A stretch of 64,000 nt of DNA, taken from positions 496,001 to 560,000 of the forward strand of contig NZ_LR026975.1 of the NCBI RefSeq assembly GCF_900603025.1. The letters run 5' to 3'. The position numbers and the translations under genes were made by a program. Source of the DNA: Mycolicibacterium hassiacum DSM 44199 (GTDB taxonomy: Bacteria; Actinomycetota; Actinomycetes; Mycobacteriales; Mycobacteriaceae). Numbering within the stretch: position 1 is the first letter of the stretch; the number at the start of each line of letters is the position of its first letter. The notes under the pieces are model-generated. The model did no database searches and had not been told where the DNA came from. It saw only the letters and a list, made by a program, of their open reading frames with translations. Shown in pieces: positions 45,119 to 54,639 of the stretch.

Positions 45119-46191
45119 ATCCTGCGGAAGTGGACGCTGTCGTTCTCGTCGGCGGTCTCGGCACCCGACTGCGGCCGTTGACGCTGTCGGTGCCCAAGCC
45201 GATGCTGCCGACCGCGGGGGTGCCGTTTCTGACCCACCTGCTGTCGCGGATCGCCGACGCCGGGATCGAACACGTGGTGCTCGGCACCTCGTACAAGGCC
45301 GAGGTGTTCGAGGCGGAGTTCGGCGACGGGTCCAAGCTGGGCCTGCAGATGGAGTACGTGGTCGAGGAGCAGCCGCTGGGCACCGGTGGCGGTATCGCCA
45401 ACGTGGCCCCGAAACTGCGTTACGACACCGCGCTGGTGTTCAACGGCGACGTGCTTTCCGGCGCCGACCTGGGCGCGTTGCTGCAATGCCACCAGGCCAA
45501 CAACGCCGACGTCACCCTGCACCTGGTGCGAGTCGGTGACCCGCGTGCATTCGGTTGTGTGCCAACCGATTCCGATGGCCGGGTGACCGCGTTCCTGGAG
45601 AAGACCCAGGACCCGCCCACCGATCAGGTCAACGCCGGCACCTATGTGTTCAACCGCGAGATCATCGACCGCATCCCCAGCGGCCGGGCGCTGTCGGTGG
45701 AGCGGGAGGTGTTCCCCGGGTTGCTCGCCGACGGGTTGCGCGTCTACGGCTACGTCGACACCAGTTACTGGCGCGATATGGGCACCCCGGAGGACTTCGT
45801 GCGCGGCTCGGCCGATCTGGTCCGCGGCATCGCGCCGTCGCCGGCGCTGTCCGGCCACCGTGGGGAGGCGCTGATCCACGACGGCGCCGCCGTGGCGCCC
45901 GGCGCCGTGGTGATCGGCGGTTCGGTGGTGGGCCGGGGCGCGGAGATCGCCGCGGGTGCGCGACTCGACGGAGCGGTGATCTTCGACGGGGTGCGCGTCG
46001 AGGCGGGTGCGGTGATCGAACGCTCGATCATCGGCTTCGGTGCCCGCATCGGTCCGCGGGCCCTGATCCGCGACGGGGTGATCGGTGACGGCGCCGACAT
46101 CGGCGCCCGCTGCGAGCTGCTGCGCGGGGCGCGGGTCTGGCCCGGGGTGACGATCCCCGACGGCGGTATCCGCTACTCCAGCGACGTCTAG
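45115..46191 (+). CDS. manB: Mannose-1-phosphate guanylyltransferase
   Basis: 358-residue NDP-sugar pyrophosphorylase making GDP-mannose for mannans, lipoarabinomannan and glycoproteins. The N-terminal signature GGLGTRLRPLTLSVPKPM, the metal aspartate in VFNGDVLSG, and EKTQDPPTDQVNAGTYVF are clear. The C-terminal third is a left-handed beta-helix of hexapeptide repeats (GGSVVGRGAEIAAGARLDGA). It is called manB (Rv3264c) in M. tuberculosis. Nucleotide preference is inferred from homology. Last gene of the rmlD-wbbL operon; it overlaps the convergent nudix gene by four bases. Confidence 0.9.
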   Translation: MNPAEVDAVVLVGGLGTRLRPLTLSVPKPMLPTAGVPFLTHLLSRIADAGIEHVVLGTSYKAEVFEAEFGDGSKLGLQMEYVVEEQPLGTGGGIANVAPKLRYDTALVFNGDVLSGADLGALLQCHQANNADVTLHLVRVGDPRAFGCVPTDSDGRVTAFLEKTQDPPTDQVNAGTYVFNREIIDRIPSGRALSVEREVFPGLLADGLRVYGYVDTSYWRDMGTPEDFVRGSADLVRGIAPSPALSGHRGEALIHDGAAVAPGAVVIGGSVVGRGAEIAAGARLDGAVIFDGVRVEAGAVIERSIIGFGARIGPRALIRDGVIGDGADIGARCELLRGARVWPGVTIPDGGIRYSSDV

Positions 46192-46727
46192 CCCAACCGG
46201 CGGGCGGCCGCGGCCAGCCGGGCCACCGCGAAATCGCAGTCCGCGGGCAGTGCATCCAGCGGCCACCAGCGCAGATCCAGCGATTCGTCGCTGATCGCGG
46301 GCTCCGCCCCGGCGGGGGCGTAGGCGATGAACTGCAGATCGAGGTGGCGGGTCGGCACCCCAAGCGAGCAGGTCACCGGGTGAACGTGCAGCGCGACCGG
46401 GGTGGGGTCGATCCGCAGCCCGCTGATCCCGGACTCCTCAGTGGCCTCCCGCAGTGCGGCCGCGACGATGTCGGGGTCGGTGTCCTCGCAGTGCCCGCCG
46501 AGCTGCAGCCAGCGGCCGATCCGCGGGTGCAGGGTCAGCAGCGCGGCGGTGCCGGTGTGGTCGAGCACCAGCGCCGAGGCGGTGATGTGCCCGGCCGCGC
46601 AGCTGCGCAGGCAGGCGTCCGGGCGGGCGGCCAGGAAGGCCAGGATCGCATGCCGCAGGCTGTCCTGTTCCGGATCCGGGGCCTGCCAGACCGACAACAA
46701 CTCGACGGCCGACGCGTGCAGGCTCAC
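46188..46727 (-). CDS. Nudix hydrolase
   Basis: 179 residues with a Nudix box: [20 protein letters not shown] then EESGI (G-x5-E-x7-REATEESG) coordinates Mg2+. A supporting [17 protein letters not shown] strand precedes it. The substrate (a nucleoside diphosphate linked to another moiety) is unknown. The GTG start overlaps the fbiB stop by four bases, so it is the third gene of the fbiA-fbiB operon; a link to F420 synthesis is possible but not shown. Confidence 0.88.
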   Translation of the reverse strand: MSLHASAVELLSVWQAPDPEQDSLRHAILAFLAARPDACLRSCAAGHITASALVLDHTGTAALLTLHPRIGRWLQLGGHCEDTDPDIVAAALREATEESGISGLRIDPTPVALHVHPVTCSLGVPTRHLDLQFIAYAPAGAEPAISDESLDLRWWPLDALPADCDFAVARLAAAARRLG

Positions 46728-48064
46728 TTGCGCACCAACAGATCGCCGGGCGGCACCGGGTCACGCGGGCCGGAGGGCTGCTCGGGATATCCGATCGCGA
46801 TGGCGCCCAACGGTTCCCAATCGTCGGGCAGTTCCAGTTCGCGGCGCACGAGATCAGGGGTGAAGATGGTCGAGCCCACCCAGCAGCTGCCCACCCCGCG
46901 CACCGCCAGGGCCACCAGCAGGGCCTGCACCGCCGCGCCAACCGCGACGACGAACATGGTGTGCTCGGCCGCGGTGCGGTGCGGGTCCGGATAGCTGTGC
47001 GCGCCGTCGGGCACCATGAACGGAATCACGAGTTCCGGTGCGTCGTAAAGAATCTGACCGCGCCGGACGCGGCGTTCAACCGCATCGGGGGAGCGGCCGT
47101 CGCCGGTCAGGTCGGCTCGCCACTTGGCCTGCATCTTGTCCAGCAGGGCGCGGCGGCGCGCCGGATCCTGCAGCCAGACGAACCGTGCCGGGCGGGTGTG
47201 ATGAGGCGCCGGCGCGGTCAGCGCCTCGGCCACCGCGGCTTCGATGATCTCCGGCGCCACGGGTTCCGGGCCGAACTTGCGGACCGAGCGGCGCAGCAGC
47301 TGAGCTTGACTGCGGCCCAGGGCGATTGCCTCCTCGGTGCCGAGCCAGAACAAATCCTCCTCGCCGGCACGTACCAGATCGCGCGCGGTGGAACCGTTGT
47401 CGGGCAACGACAATCCGCGCACCACGGCGACCGGGATGTCGGTCAGCTTGCCCTTGACCAGGTCCGCTGCGGCGGCGATCTCGTCGGCCACCGCGATCTC
47501 GGTGACCAGCAGCTCGTTGCCGTGCCGGTCGTGTGCGCCCTGGTAGCCGTACAGCACCGAGAGCCCGGCGGCGCCGATCGCCACATCGGTCTGTCCGGTG
47601 CGCCACGCCCGGCCCATGGTGTCGGTGATCACCACCCCGACGGTGACGCCGAGCCGGTGCCGCAGCGCCGACCGCAGGGCCGCCGCGCTGGCGTCCGGAT
47701 CCGCCGGCAGCAGCGCCAATTCGGTGGAACCGACGTTCGAGCCGTCCACGCCGGCGGCGGCCTGCACCAGCCCGAGCGCGTTCTCGGTGATCAACGTGCG
47801 GCCCTTGCGTGCCAGCACGCGCACGGCTTCGGACTCGACCAGCTTGCGCCGCAACGCATCCCGTTCCTCGGGATCGGACGGCGCGGCGACGATGCGGCCT
47901 TCGCACTTGGAGACCACCTTACTGGTGATCACCACCACGTCACCGTCGCGCAACCACGGCGCAGCATCGGCGATGGCGCCGGCGAGATCATCGCCCGGGC
48001 GGAACTCCGGCAGACCCGTGACCGGCAGTACCTCGACGGTGTGCGCGGTGCCGTGTTCGGTCAT
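46724..48064 (-). CDS. fbiB: Coenzyme F420:L-glutamate ligase FbiB
   Basis: 446-residue two-domain FbiB. The N-terminal CofE-like part adds glutamates to F420-0 with GTP ([54 protein letters not shown]). The C-terminal half is an FMN nitroreductase fold ([60 protein letters not shown]) which reduces dehydro-F420 and is needed for poly-glutamylation. It overlaps fbiA by four bases (ATGA). Confidence 0.95.
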   Translation of the reverse strand: MTEHGTAHTVEVLPVTGLPEFRPGDDLAGAIADAAPWLRDGDVVVITSKVVSKCEGRIVAAPSDPEERDALRRKLVESEAVRVLARKGRTLITENALGLVQAAAGVDGSNVGSTELALLPADPDASAAALRSALRHRLGVTVGVVITDTMGRAWRTGQTDVAIGAAGLSVLYGYQGAHDRHGNELLVTEIAVADEIAAAADLVKGKLTDIPVAVVRGLSLPDNGSTARDLVRAGEEDLFWLGTEEAIALGRSQAQLLRRSVRKFGPEPVAPEIIEAAVAEALTAPAPHHTRPARFVWLQDPARRRALLDKMQAKWRADLTGDGRSPDAVERRVRRGQILYDAPELVIPFMVPDGAHSYPDPHRTAAEHTMFVVAVGAAVQALLVALAVRGVGSCWVGSTIFTPDLVRRELELPDDWEPLGAIAIGYPEQPSGPRDPVPPGDLLVRK

Positions 48065-49047
48065 GGTTTGAGCCCCGCCAGGTCCAGACCCGCGCGCACC
48101 ATCTCGGCGGTCGCCGCCGGATCGCGCATCAGCAGTGGCACCGCGCGCACGTCAACACCGGGGATCTCGGCGTGGTCACCCTCGTGAATCAACCAGCCGT
48201 CGAGAATGCCGGTGCCGCTGCGCGCCCCGTAGTGGGCGCCGACGGCTTCGGAGGTGCTCGCCACACCGATCACCGAGAGGCATTCATCGGCCATGCCGCG
48301 CAACGGTTTACCCCCGATGATCGGTGAGTACCCGATGACCGGGGCCTTCGTCGTGCGCAGCGCGGCGCGGATGCCCCCGACGTTGAGGATCGCGCCGATG
48401 CTCACCACGGGATTCGACGGCGCGATTAACACCACATCGGCGGTCTCGATCGCTTCCACCACGCCGGGGCCGGCTGTCGCCTCGTCTGCGCCGATGAACG
48501 CGAAGCTGTGCGTGGGCACCTTCGCGCGGTGCCGCACCCACCACTCCTGGAAGTGGATGGCTCGGGTCTGACCGTCGTCGGGATCGGTGACGACCACATG
48601 CGTTTCGCAGCGATCGTCGCTGGCCGGCAGCAACCGCGCACCGGGCGACCATCGCTTGCACAGCGCCTCGGTCACCTGTGACAGCGGATAACCGGCGCGC
48701 AACATCTGGGTGCGGACCAGATGCGTGGCCAGATCGCGGTCGCCGAGACCGAACCAGTCGGGCTGCACCCCGTAGGCCGCGAGTTCCTCCTTGGCGTGCC
48801 AGGTTTCGTTGCGATGTCCCCAGCCCCGTTCCGGGTCGACCGCTCCGCCCAGGGTGTACATGCAGGTGTCCAGATCGGGGCAGATCCGCAGGCCGAACAT
48901 CCACGCGTCGTCGCCGATGTTGACCACCGCGGTCAACTCGTGCTCGCCACCGGTGGAGTCACTAAACTGTCCTAGTCCCAACAGGTGCTGCACACCCAGC
49001 AGGAAGCGGGCACCGCCGACGCCGCCGACCAGAACCGTGACTTTCAC
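48061..49047 (-). CDS. fbiA: 2-phospho-L-lactate/phosphoenolpyruvyl transferase FbiA (CofD)
   Basis: 328-residue CofD family enzyme that joins the phospho-lactate or phosphoenolpyruvate moiety to FO, making (dehydro-)F420-0. Motifs: [19 protein letters not shown] at the N-terminus, [20 protein letters not shown], and [23 protein letters not shown] 49047 (VKVTVLVG) fits the family start and lies seven bases after TAATGT. First gene of the fbiA-fbiB-nudix operon, divergent from whiB2. fbiC and fbiD are not in the window. Confidence 0.94.
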   Translation of the reverse strand: MKVTVLVGGVGGARFLLGVQHLLGLGQFSDSTGGEHELTAVVNIGDDAWMFGLRICPDLDTCMYTLGGAVDPERGWGHRNETWHAKEELAAYGVQPDWFGLGDRDLATHLVRTQMLRAGYPLSQVTEALCKRWSPGARLLPASDDRCETHVVVTDPDDGQTRAIHFQEWWVRHRAKVPTHSFAFIGADEATAGPGVVEAIETADVVLIAPSNPVVSIGAILNVGGIRAALRTTKAPVIGYSPIIGGKPLRGMADECLSVIGVASTSEAVGAHYGARSGTGILDGWLIHEGDHAEIPGVDVRAVPLLMRDPAATAEMVRAGLDLAGLKP

Positions 49048-49054
49048 GTGACCG

Positions 49055-49060
49055 ACATTA
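49055..49060 (-). promoter_or_regulatory. -10 box of a leaderless promoter (fbiA)
   Basis: TAATGT on the minus strand, seven bases before the GTG at 49047. Confidence 0.45.
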
Positions 49061-49337
49061 GGCGTTGGCGCCGGGCGGCGAGCAACAGGTGGCGGGTGTG
49101 AGCGACACGCCAGAGCGCGACGCGCCGATTCCGGGTCACAAAATGGTATGAAAACTTGTTCCACCGCTTGACCGCGGCAGCTGACAAGTGTGTAATCACA
49201 CCAGTGTCATTTCATGGTTGACGGCCGATTTCGGTGGCGCGTACCGAGATTCGATCACTTGTTCGAATAGGGATGACCGCACATCTCGATAGCGGCTGTG
49301 TTTCGGGGAGTTACTACACCAGGTGAGGAGGCGGAAC

Positions 49338-49730
49338 ATGTCCTTTGAGCGGGTCGATCTTGATCGACCGGCGCGGCGCGAGCGAATGCTCGGCACGGTT
49401 GGAGATGCACCGCAAACCCATACCGCGCCGATGCCGGCCGGCCGTCCACAGCTGAAGTTGGTGTCGAGCCAGCCGGAGAAACCGGATGTTGCGCCGGCAA
49501 TCACCCCCGCCGACGAAGCCTGGCAGGATCGCGCGCTGTGCGCGCAGACCGATCCGGAGGCGTTCTTCCCGGAGAAGGGTGGGTCGACGCGGGAAGCCAA
49601 GCGGATCTGCATGGGGTGCGAGGTGCGCGACGCGTGCCTGGAATACGCACTCGCCCATGACGAGCGCTTCGGCATCTGGGGCGGGCTCTCGGAGCGGGAG
49701 CGGCGCCGCCTCAAGCGCGGAATCGTCTGA
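49338..49730 (+). CDS. whiB2: WhiB-family Fe-S transcription factor WhiB2
   Basis: 130-residue WhiB protein with a [4Fe-4S] cluster bound by C68, C91, C94 and C100 (ALCAQTDPEAFFPEKGG, ICMGCEVRDACLEYAL). The G(I/V)WGG turn and basic tail follow (GIWGGLSERERRRLKRG) for SigA and DNA contact. By sequence and position (beside Rv3259/Rv3258c-like genes) it is WhiB2/WhmD, which controls septation and cell division. ATG 49338 has GAGGAGG six bases upstream. The 290 bases upstream, shared with fbiA, hold its promoter; no other gene is seen there. Confidence 0.94.
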   Translation: MSFERVDLDRPARRERMLGTVGDAPQTHTAPMPAGRPQLKLVSSQPEKPDVAPAITPADEAWQDRALCAQTDPEAFFPEKGGSTREAKRICMGCEVRDACLEYALAHDERFGIWGGLSERERRRLKRGIV

Positions 49731-49739
49731 CCGCGCCGC

Positions 49740-50204
49740 TCATACGTCGTCGATCGTCGGATCGATGACCGGCGGATCGACGCCCAGATAGGTCGCCACC
49801 AAAGCGACCAGAATCTCATGCAGGAGCTCTGACAACTCGAAAGTGTCCTTGGCTCGCCGTTCAATTGGCTTGCGAAACAACACGATTCGCGCCCGCGTGG
49901 CGTTACCGCGGACATCCACACCGGCCGGGATCAACCGGCCCAGCGCGACCGGCCCATCGGCGACGACTTCCGGCGGCCACTGCACACTGTCAGGATCTCG
50001 GGGGAGGATTCGGGGGATTTCGTCAACGGCCACATCCAGACCTGTGAGCCGATCCCGCCAGCGCCGCTCGATCGGCTCATAGGCTTCCAGCACCGCCATA
50101 TCGAACCGCTCGGCCCGGCTGCGCCATCCCGGCACCGTCGCCGGGAGCAGCGGGCCGCGCATCCCGCGGCCCCGGCGCGATCGCAGGCGTCGGCGTCCAG
50201 CCAC
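49740..50204 (-). CDS. Zincin-like metallopeptidase family protein with degenerate metal site
   Basis: 154 residues, homologue of Rv3259 by position. A basic N-terminus (RRRLRSRRGRGMRGPLLP) is followed by the family body (RFDMAVLEAYEPIERRW, RIVLFRKPIERRAKDTFEL). The zincin consensus HExxH reads HEILVALVATYLGV: the second histidine is missing. A peptidase activity is therefore doubtful; a non-catalytic role is more likely. An internal ATG at 50162 is a possible later start. It is divergent from the DUF3499 gene. Confidence 0.75.
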   Translation of the reverse strand: MAGRRRLRSRRGRGMRGPLLPATVPGWRSRAERFDMAVLEAYEPIERRWRDRLTGLDVAVDEIPRILPRDPDSVQWPPEVVADGPVALGRLIPAGVDVRGNATRARIVLFRKPIERRAKDTFELSELLHEILVALVATYLGVDPPVIDPTIDDV

Positions 50205-50324
50205 CGTCGTGCTCCTCTCGTGTCGCCTCGCGGCGGGCTCGTCGGCGGTGGGTTCGAGGATAACGGTTGGGAGACGGCCGCCCGATGGCGCGCGTGTCCG
50301 GCCACGTGTCGGGTCGGGTCACGA

Positions 50325-50330
50325 TAGCCT
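50325..50330 (+). promoter_or_regulatory. -10 box of a leaderless promoter (DUF3499 gene)
   Basis: TAGCCT, seven bases before the GTG at 50338; it supports that start over longer upstream frames. Confidence 0.5.
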
Positions 50331-50337
50331 TCCCGCT

Positions 50338-50757
50338 GTGAACGTTCCCCGTCGCTGCTGTCGGCCCGGGTGCCCCCACTATGCGGTCGCGACGCTGACT
50401 TTCGTCTACTCCGACTCGACAGCCGTCGTCGGCCCGCTCGCGACTGTGCCCGAGCCGCATTCGTGGGATTTGTGTGTGGTGCATGCCAGTCGTATCACCG
50501 CGCCGCGTGGCTGGGAACTGGTTCGCCACGCCGGGCCGCTGCCGTCGAATCCCGACGAGGACGACCTGGTCGCGCTGGCCAACGCCGTGCGGGAGCACCC
50601 GGACGGTTCGACCACCGTCAACGGCATCCCCGCTGGCTTCTCCGATCCGGCGACCGGTGCGCCGGGAGGTGCGCTGATCGCGCCGCCGGCCCCCAAGCCG
50701 CAGTCCAACGGCCGGCGCCGGGGCCACCTGCGGGTGTTGCCGGATCCTCCCGACTGA
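50338..50757 (+). CDS. DUF3499 family protein
   Basis: 139 residues of an actinobacterial family of unknown function, homologue of Rv3258c. The N-terminus has RRCCRPGCPHYAVATLTFVY and later HSWDLCVVHASRITAPRGWE: C, H and C residues spaced like a small metal-binding ribbon. A Pro-rich basic tail ends the chain. It stands 87 bases before pmmA and is probably in the same transcript, though translation of pmmA uses its own ribosome site. Confidence 0.85.
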   Translation: MNVPRRCCRPGCPHYAVATLTFVYSDSTAVVGPLATVPEPHSWDLCVVHASRITAPRGWELVRHAGPLPSNPDEDDLVALANAVREHPDGSTTVNGIPAGFSDPATGAPGGALIAPPAPKPQSNGRRRGHLRVLPDPPD

Positions 50758-50844
50758 ACCCGCCCGAGGCCGGGGACTAGCGGACCTGCGGGCGCCGCGA
50801 GCCGACTAGGCTGGCGGCCAACGATCTATGTTGCGAGGAGTTGT

Positions 50845-52245
50845 ATGTCTCGGTCCGCCGCGGCTGTCCACCGTGTCATCAAGGCGTATGACGTGCGCGG
50901 GTTGGTCGGCGAGGAGATCGACGAGCAGTTCGTCGCCGAGGTCGGTGGCGCGTTCGCCCGGCTGATGCGCGCCGAAGGCGCCCGCCAGGTGGTGATCGGC
51001 CACGACATGCGCACCAGCTCGCCGGCGCTCGCGGCCGCGTTCGCCGACGGCGTGCTGCGCCAGGGCCTCGACGTGGTGCGCATCGGTCTGGCCTCGACGG
51101 ACCAGCTCTACTTCGCATCGGGCCTGCTGGACTGCCCCGGGGCGATGTTCACCGCCAGCCACAACCCGGCCGCCTACAACGGCATCAAGCTGTGCCGGGC
51201 GGGCGCCAAACCGGTCGGCCGCGACACCGGCCTGGCCCGGATCAGCGAGGAGGTCATCGCCGGGGTGCCGGCGTTCGACGGCCCGGCCGGCACCCTGACC
51301 GACCGGGATGTGCTGGCCGACTACGGTGAGTTCCTGCGCTCGCTGGTCAACCTCACCGACCTGCGGCCGCTGAAGGTGGCCGTCGACGCCGGCAACGGGA
51401 TGGCCGGTCACACCGCGCCGGCGGTGCTCGGCCCGATCCCGTCGGTGACCCTGGCGCCGCTGTACTTCGAGCTGGACGGCAGCTTCCCCAACCACGAGGC
51501 CAACCCGTTGGAGCCGGCCAACCTGGTCGACCTGCAGGCGTACGTGCTCGAGACCGGCGCCGACATCGGGCTGGCCTTCGACGGCGACGCCGACCGCTGT
51601 TTCGTCGTCGACGAGAAGGGCGCCCCGGTGTCCCCGTCGGCGATCACCGCGCTGGTCGCCACCCGGCAGTTGCGCCGGGAGATCGGGGCCACGATCATCC
51701 ACAACCTGATCACCTCACGGGCCGTGCCCGAGGTGGTCATCGAAAGCGGCGGCACGCCGGTGCGGTCGCGGGTCGGCCACTCTTATATCAAGGCGTTGAT
51801 GGCCGAGACCGGCGCGATCTTCGGCGGTGAGCACTCGGCGCACTACTACTTCCGGGACTTCTGGGGTGCGGACTCCGGGATGCTGGCGGCGCTGCACGTG
51901 CTGGCCGCGCTCGGTGAGCAGGACCGGCCGCTGTCGGAGTTGATGGCCGACTATCAGCGCTACGCCGCCTCCGGCGAGGTGAACTTCACCGTCACCGACG
52001 CCGAGGCGTGCGTGGAGGCGGTGCTCGCCGAGTTCGGGGACCGGGCCCAGGACATCGACCACCTCGACGGGGTGACCGTCGACCTGGGCGACGGCGCCTG
52101 GTTCAACCTGCGTATGTCGAACACCGAACCGCTGCTGCGGCTGAACGTCGAGGCCCGCACCGCCGAAGAGGTCGACGACATCGTCGCGCGGGTATCCCGG
52201 ACCGTGACCGCCCAGACACCCCAGCACAGCGAGGCGCCGTCGTGA
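50845..52245 (+). CDS. pmmA: Phosphomannomutase PmmA
   Basis: 466-residue alpha-D-phosphohexomutase interconverting mannose-6-P and mannose-1-P for GDP-mannose. The phosphoserine loop FTASHNPAAYNGIKL, the Mg2+ loop LAFDGDADRCF, the sugar loop FGGEHSAHYYFRDF and the phosphate site MSNTEPLLRLNVEART are complete. ATG 50845 follows GAGGAG. In M. tuberculosis Rv3257c is called pmmA (also manB). It overlaps the next gene by four bases. Confidence 0.94.
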   Translation: MSRSAAAVHRVIKAYDVRGLVGEEIDEQFVAEVGGAFARLMRAEGARQVVIGHDMRTSSPALAAAFADGVLRQGLDVVRIGLASTDQLYFASGLLDCPGAMFTASHNPAAYNGIKLCRAGAKPVGRDTGLARISEEVIAGVPAFDGPAGTLTDRDVLADYGEFLRSLVNLTDLRPLKVAVDAGNGMAGHTAPAVLGPIPSVTLAPLYFELDGSFPNHEANPLEPANLVDLQAYVLETGADIGLAFDGDADRCFVVDEKGAPVSPSAITALVATRQLRREIGATIIHNLITSRAVPEVVIESGGTPVRSRVGHSYIKALMAETGAIFGGEHSAHYYFRDFWGADSGMLAALHVLAALGEQDRPLSELMADYQRYAASGEVNFTVTDAEACVEAVLAEFGDRAQDIDHLDGVTVDLGDGAWFNLRMSNTEPLLRLNVEARTAEEVDDIVARVSRTVTAQTPQHSEAPS

Positions 52246-53321
52246 ACGCGACCGACTGGAGCGTCGACCTCGACGACACCGAGGGGCTGCTCGCCGCCGA
52301 CCGCGAGGGCCTGCTGCGGGCGGCGGCGCTGGCCGGCGCTCAGGTGCGTGCCACCGCCGCGGCGCTCGAGGAGGGCGAACTGGACCCGCTGCGCGCCGAC
52401 GGGCCGCCGCGGACCGTGGTCTGGGTGGCCGGGCGCGGCAACGCCGAGACGGCGGGCGCACTGCTGACGGCGGTGCTGAGCGGGGCGGCGTCGGCGCCGA
52501 TCGTGGTGGTGCCGGAGGCGCCCGGCTGGATCGGGGCGCTGGACGTCGTGGTGATCGCCGGCGACGACCCGGGGGACCCGACCCTGGTGGCCTCGGCCGC
52601 GACCGCGGTGCGCCGGGGCGCCCGGGTCGCGGTGGTCGCACCCTACGAGGGGCCGCTGCGCGATGCGACCGCCGGCCGGTGCGCCGCCGTTGCGCCGCGG
52701 GTCCGGGTACCCGACGACTTCAACCTCGCCCGCTACTTCGCGGCCGGACTGGCCACCCTGCACATGGTGGATCCGCGGCTGCAGGCGAACCTGGCCGAGT
52801 TGGCCGACATCCTCGACGCCGAGGCCTACACCAACAGCGCCGCGCACGAACTCTTCACCAATCCCGCCAAACTGCTGGCCGATCGGATGCTCGACCGGCA
52901 GATCGTGTTCGCCGGCGACAATGCCGCCACACTGGCGCTGGCCCGCCACGGCGCCGCGGTGATGCTGCGGGTCGCGCACCGGCCGGTCGCGGCGGTGTGC
53001 CTGGCCGATGTGCTGGTGGCGTTGCGCGGCGGGATGAACGCGCGCGGGGGATCGCTGTTTCACGACGAGCAGATCGACGGCCCGCTGCCGCCGCGGATCC
53101 ACACCGTCGTGTTGGCGACCGACGCGGAACGCCCGGTGGTCAACGCACGGATCGGCGGGTACGACGACATCGACGTGATCCACGCGGGTGAGGTGCTCGA
53201 CGCGCCCGCCGTCGAACCCGGCCACTCGGCCGCGACGGGCGGGCGGATGGAACAACAGCTGGCACGGCTGGCCGTCCGGTTGGAGATGGCCGCCGCTTAC
53301 CTGAAGTTGGTTCGAGGTTAA
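52242..53321 (+). CDS. TobH-like / SIS-type sugar isomerase family protein
   Basis: 359 residues, homologue of Rv3256c. The fold resembles SIS-domain phosphoglucose/phosphomannose isomerases (VVWVAGRGNAETAGALLTAV, VVVIAGDDPGDPTLVASAAT, ILDAEAYTNSAAHELFTNPA), but catalytic residues cannot be confirmed. Placed between pmmA (4-base overlap) and manA (4-base gap), it is very likely part of mannose metabolism. GTG 52242. Confidence 0.8.
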   Translation: MNATDWSVDLDDTEGLLAADREGLLRAAALAGAQVRATAAALEEGELDPLRADGPPRTVVWVAGRGNAETAGALLTAVLSGAASAPIVVVPEAPGWIGALDVVVIAGDDPGDPTLVASAATAVRRGARVAVVAPYEGPLRDATAGRCAAVAPRVRVPDDFNLARYFAAGLATLHMVDPRLQANLAELADILDAEAYTNSAAHELFTNPAKLLADRMLDRQIVFAGDNAATLALARHGAAVMLRVAHRPVAAVCLADVLVALRGGMNARGGSLFHDEQIDGPLPPRIHTVVLATDAERPVVNARIGGYDDIDVIHAGEVLDAPAVEPGHSAATGGRMEQQLARLAVRLEMAAAYLKLVRG

Positions 53322-53325
53322 GCAA

Positions 53326-54561
53326 GTGCACCTGCTGAGAGGAGCGGTGCGGACCTACGCCTGGGGTTCGCGGACCGCGATCGCTGAATTCACCGGGCGG
53401 CCAAGCCCGACCGATCATCCGGAGGCGGAGCTGTGGTTCGGCGCCCATCCCGGCGATCCGGCCTATCTGCAGACCGCCGATGGTGAAGTGTCGCTGCTCG
53501 ATACGCTGCGCGAGGACCCGGAGGGGCAACTCGGGGTGGCGGTGTGCAATCGCTACGGCGACCGGCTGCCGTTCCTGCTGAAGGTGCTGGCCGCCGACGA
53601 GCCGCTGTCGCTGCAGGCGCACCCCAGCGCCGAACAGGCGCGGGAGGGCTTCGAGCGCGAGGAGCGGGCCGGCATCCCGGTTGCGGGGCCGACCCGCAAC
53701 TATCGCGACCCCAACCACAAACCCGAGATACTCATCGCCATCAGCGATTTCCACGCGCTGGCCGGTTTCCAGCCGGCGGCTCGCAGCGTCGAGTTGATGC
53801 GGGAGCTGGCCGTCGGGGACCTGGACCCCTACATCAACCTGCTGGCCGGTCAGGCCGATGCCGACGGGTTGCGGGCGTTGTTCACCACCTGGATCACCGC
53901 ACCGCAGCCCGACCTCGATGTGCTGGTGCCGGCGGTGATCGAGGGGGCGATCCAGTACCTGAAGTCCGGTCGGAAAACCTTTGCCGCCGAGGCCAAGACG
54001 GTACTGGAGCTCGGCGAGCGCTATCCCGGGGACGCCGGGGTGCTGGCCAGCCTGCTGCTCAACCGGCTGACGCTGAGACCCGGCGAGGCCATTTACCTGC
54101 CGGCCGGCAACCTGCACGCATATCTGCACGGCGTCGGCATCGAGGTGATGGCCAACTCCGACAACGTGCTGCGCGGCGGGTTGACGCCCAAACACGTCGA
54201 CGTGCCGGAACTGCTGCGGGTGCTGGATTTCACCCCGGCCACCGACGAGGTGCTGCGGCCGCGGGTCGTGCAGGACGGTATGGAGGCGACCTACCTGACC
54301 CCGGCGGCCGAGTTCGCGGTGTCGGTGCTGGCCATCGACGGGGAGCACCTCGGCCACGAGGTCGACGCCCCGGCCCGCCAGGACGGTCCGCAGATTCTGT
54401 TGTGCGCGGAGGGGTCGGTGCTGGTGCACTCCAAGACCGCCTCGGTGACACTGGAGCGGGGCGCGGCGGCGTGGGTGCCCGCCGACGACGGGCCGATCCG
54501 GCTGGTCGCCGAGCGCCCGTCAAAGTTGTTCCGCGCCACCGTCGGCGGCGCGCTGTCCTGA
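53326..54561 (+). CDS. manA: Mannose-6-phosphate isomerase ManA
   Basis: 411-residue type I phosphomannose isomerase linking fructose-6-P and mannose-6-P. Zinc and active-site segments: LQAHPSAEQAREGFEREE, NYRDPNHKPEILIAISDFHA, YLPAGNLHAYLHGVGIEVMA with NSDNVLRGGLTPKHVD. GTG 53326 directly after the preceding gene. It closes the pmmA-TobH-like-manA operon, giving GDP-mannose precursors together with the guanylyltransferase at 45115. Confidence 0.94.
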   Translation: MHLLRGAVRTYAWGSRTAIAEFTGRPSPTDHPEAELWFGAHPGDPAYLQTADGEVSLLDTLREDPEGQLGVAVCNRYGDRLPFLLKVLAADEPLSLQAHPSAEQAREGFEREERAGIPVAGPTRNYRDPNHKPEILIAISDFHALAGFQPAARSVELMRELAVGDLDPYINLLAGQADADGLRALFTTWITAPQPDLDVLVPAVIEGAIQYLKSGRKTFAAEAKTVLELGERYPGDAGVLASLLLNRLTLRPGEAIYLPAGNLHAYLHGVGIEVMANSDNVLRGGLTPKHVDVPELLRVLDFTPATDEVLRPRVVQDGMEATYLTPAAEFAVSVLAIDGEHLGHEVDAPARQDGPQILLCAEGSVLVHSKTASVTLERGAAAWVPADDGPIRLVAERPSKLFRATVGGALS

Positions 54562-54639
54562 CCCGGTCGTCTTCGAAGTGCACCACGCCGGCGCCGGGGA
54601 GTCGGTAGATTGCCCTGACGAACTGCGGAAGGACGTGTG

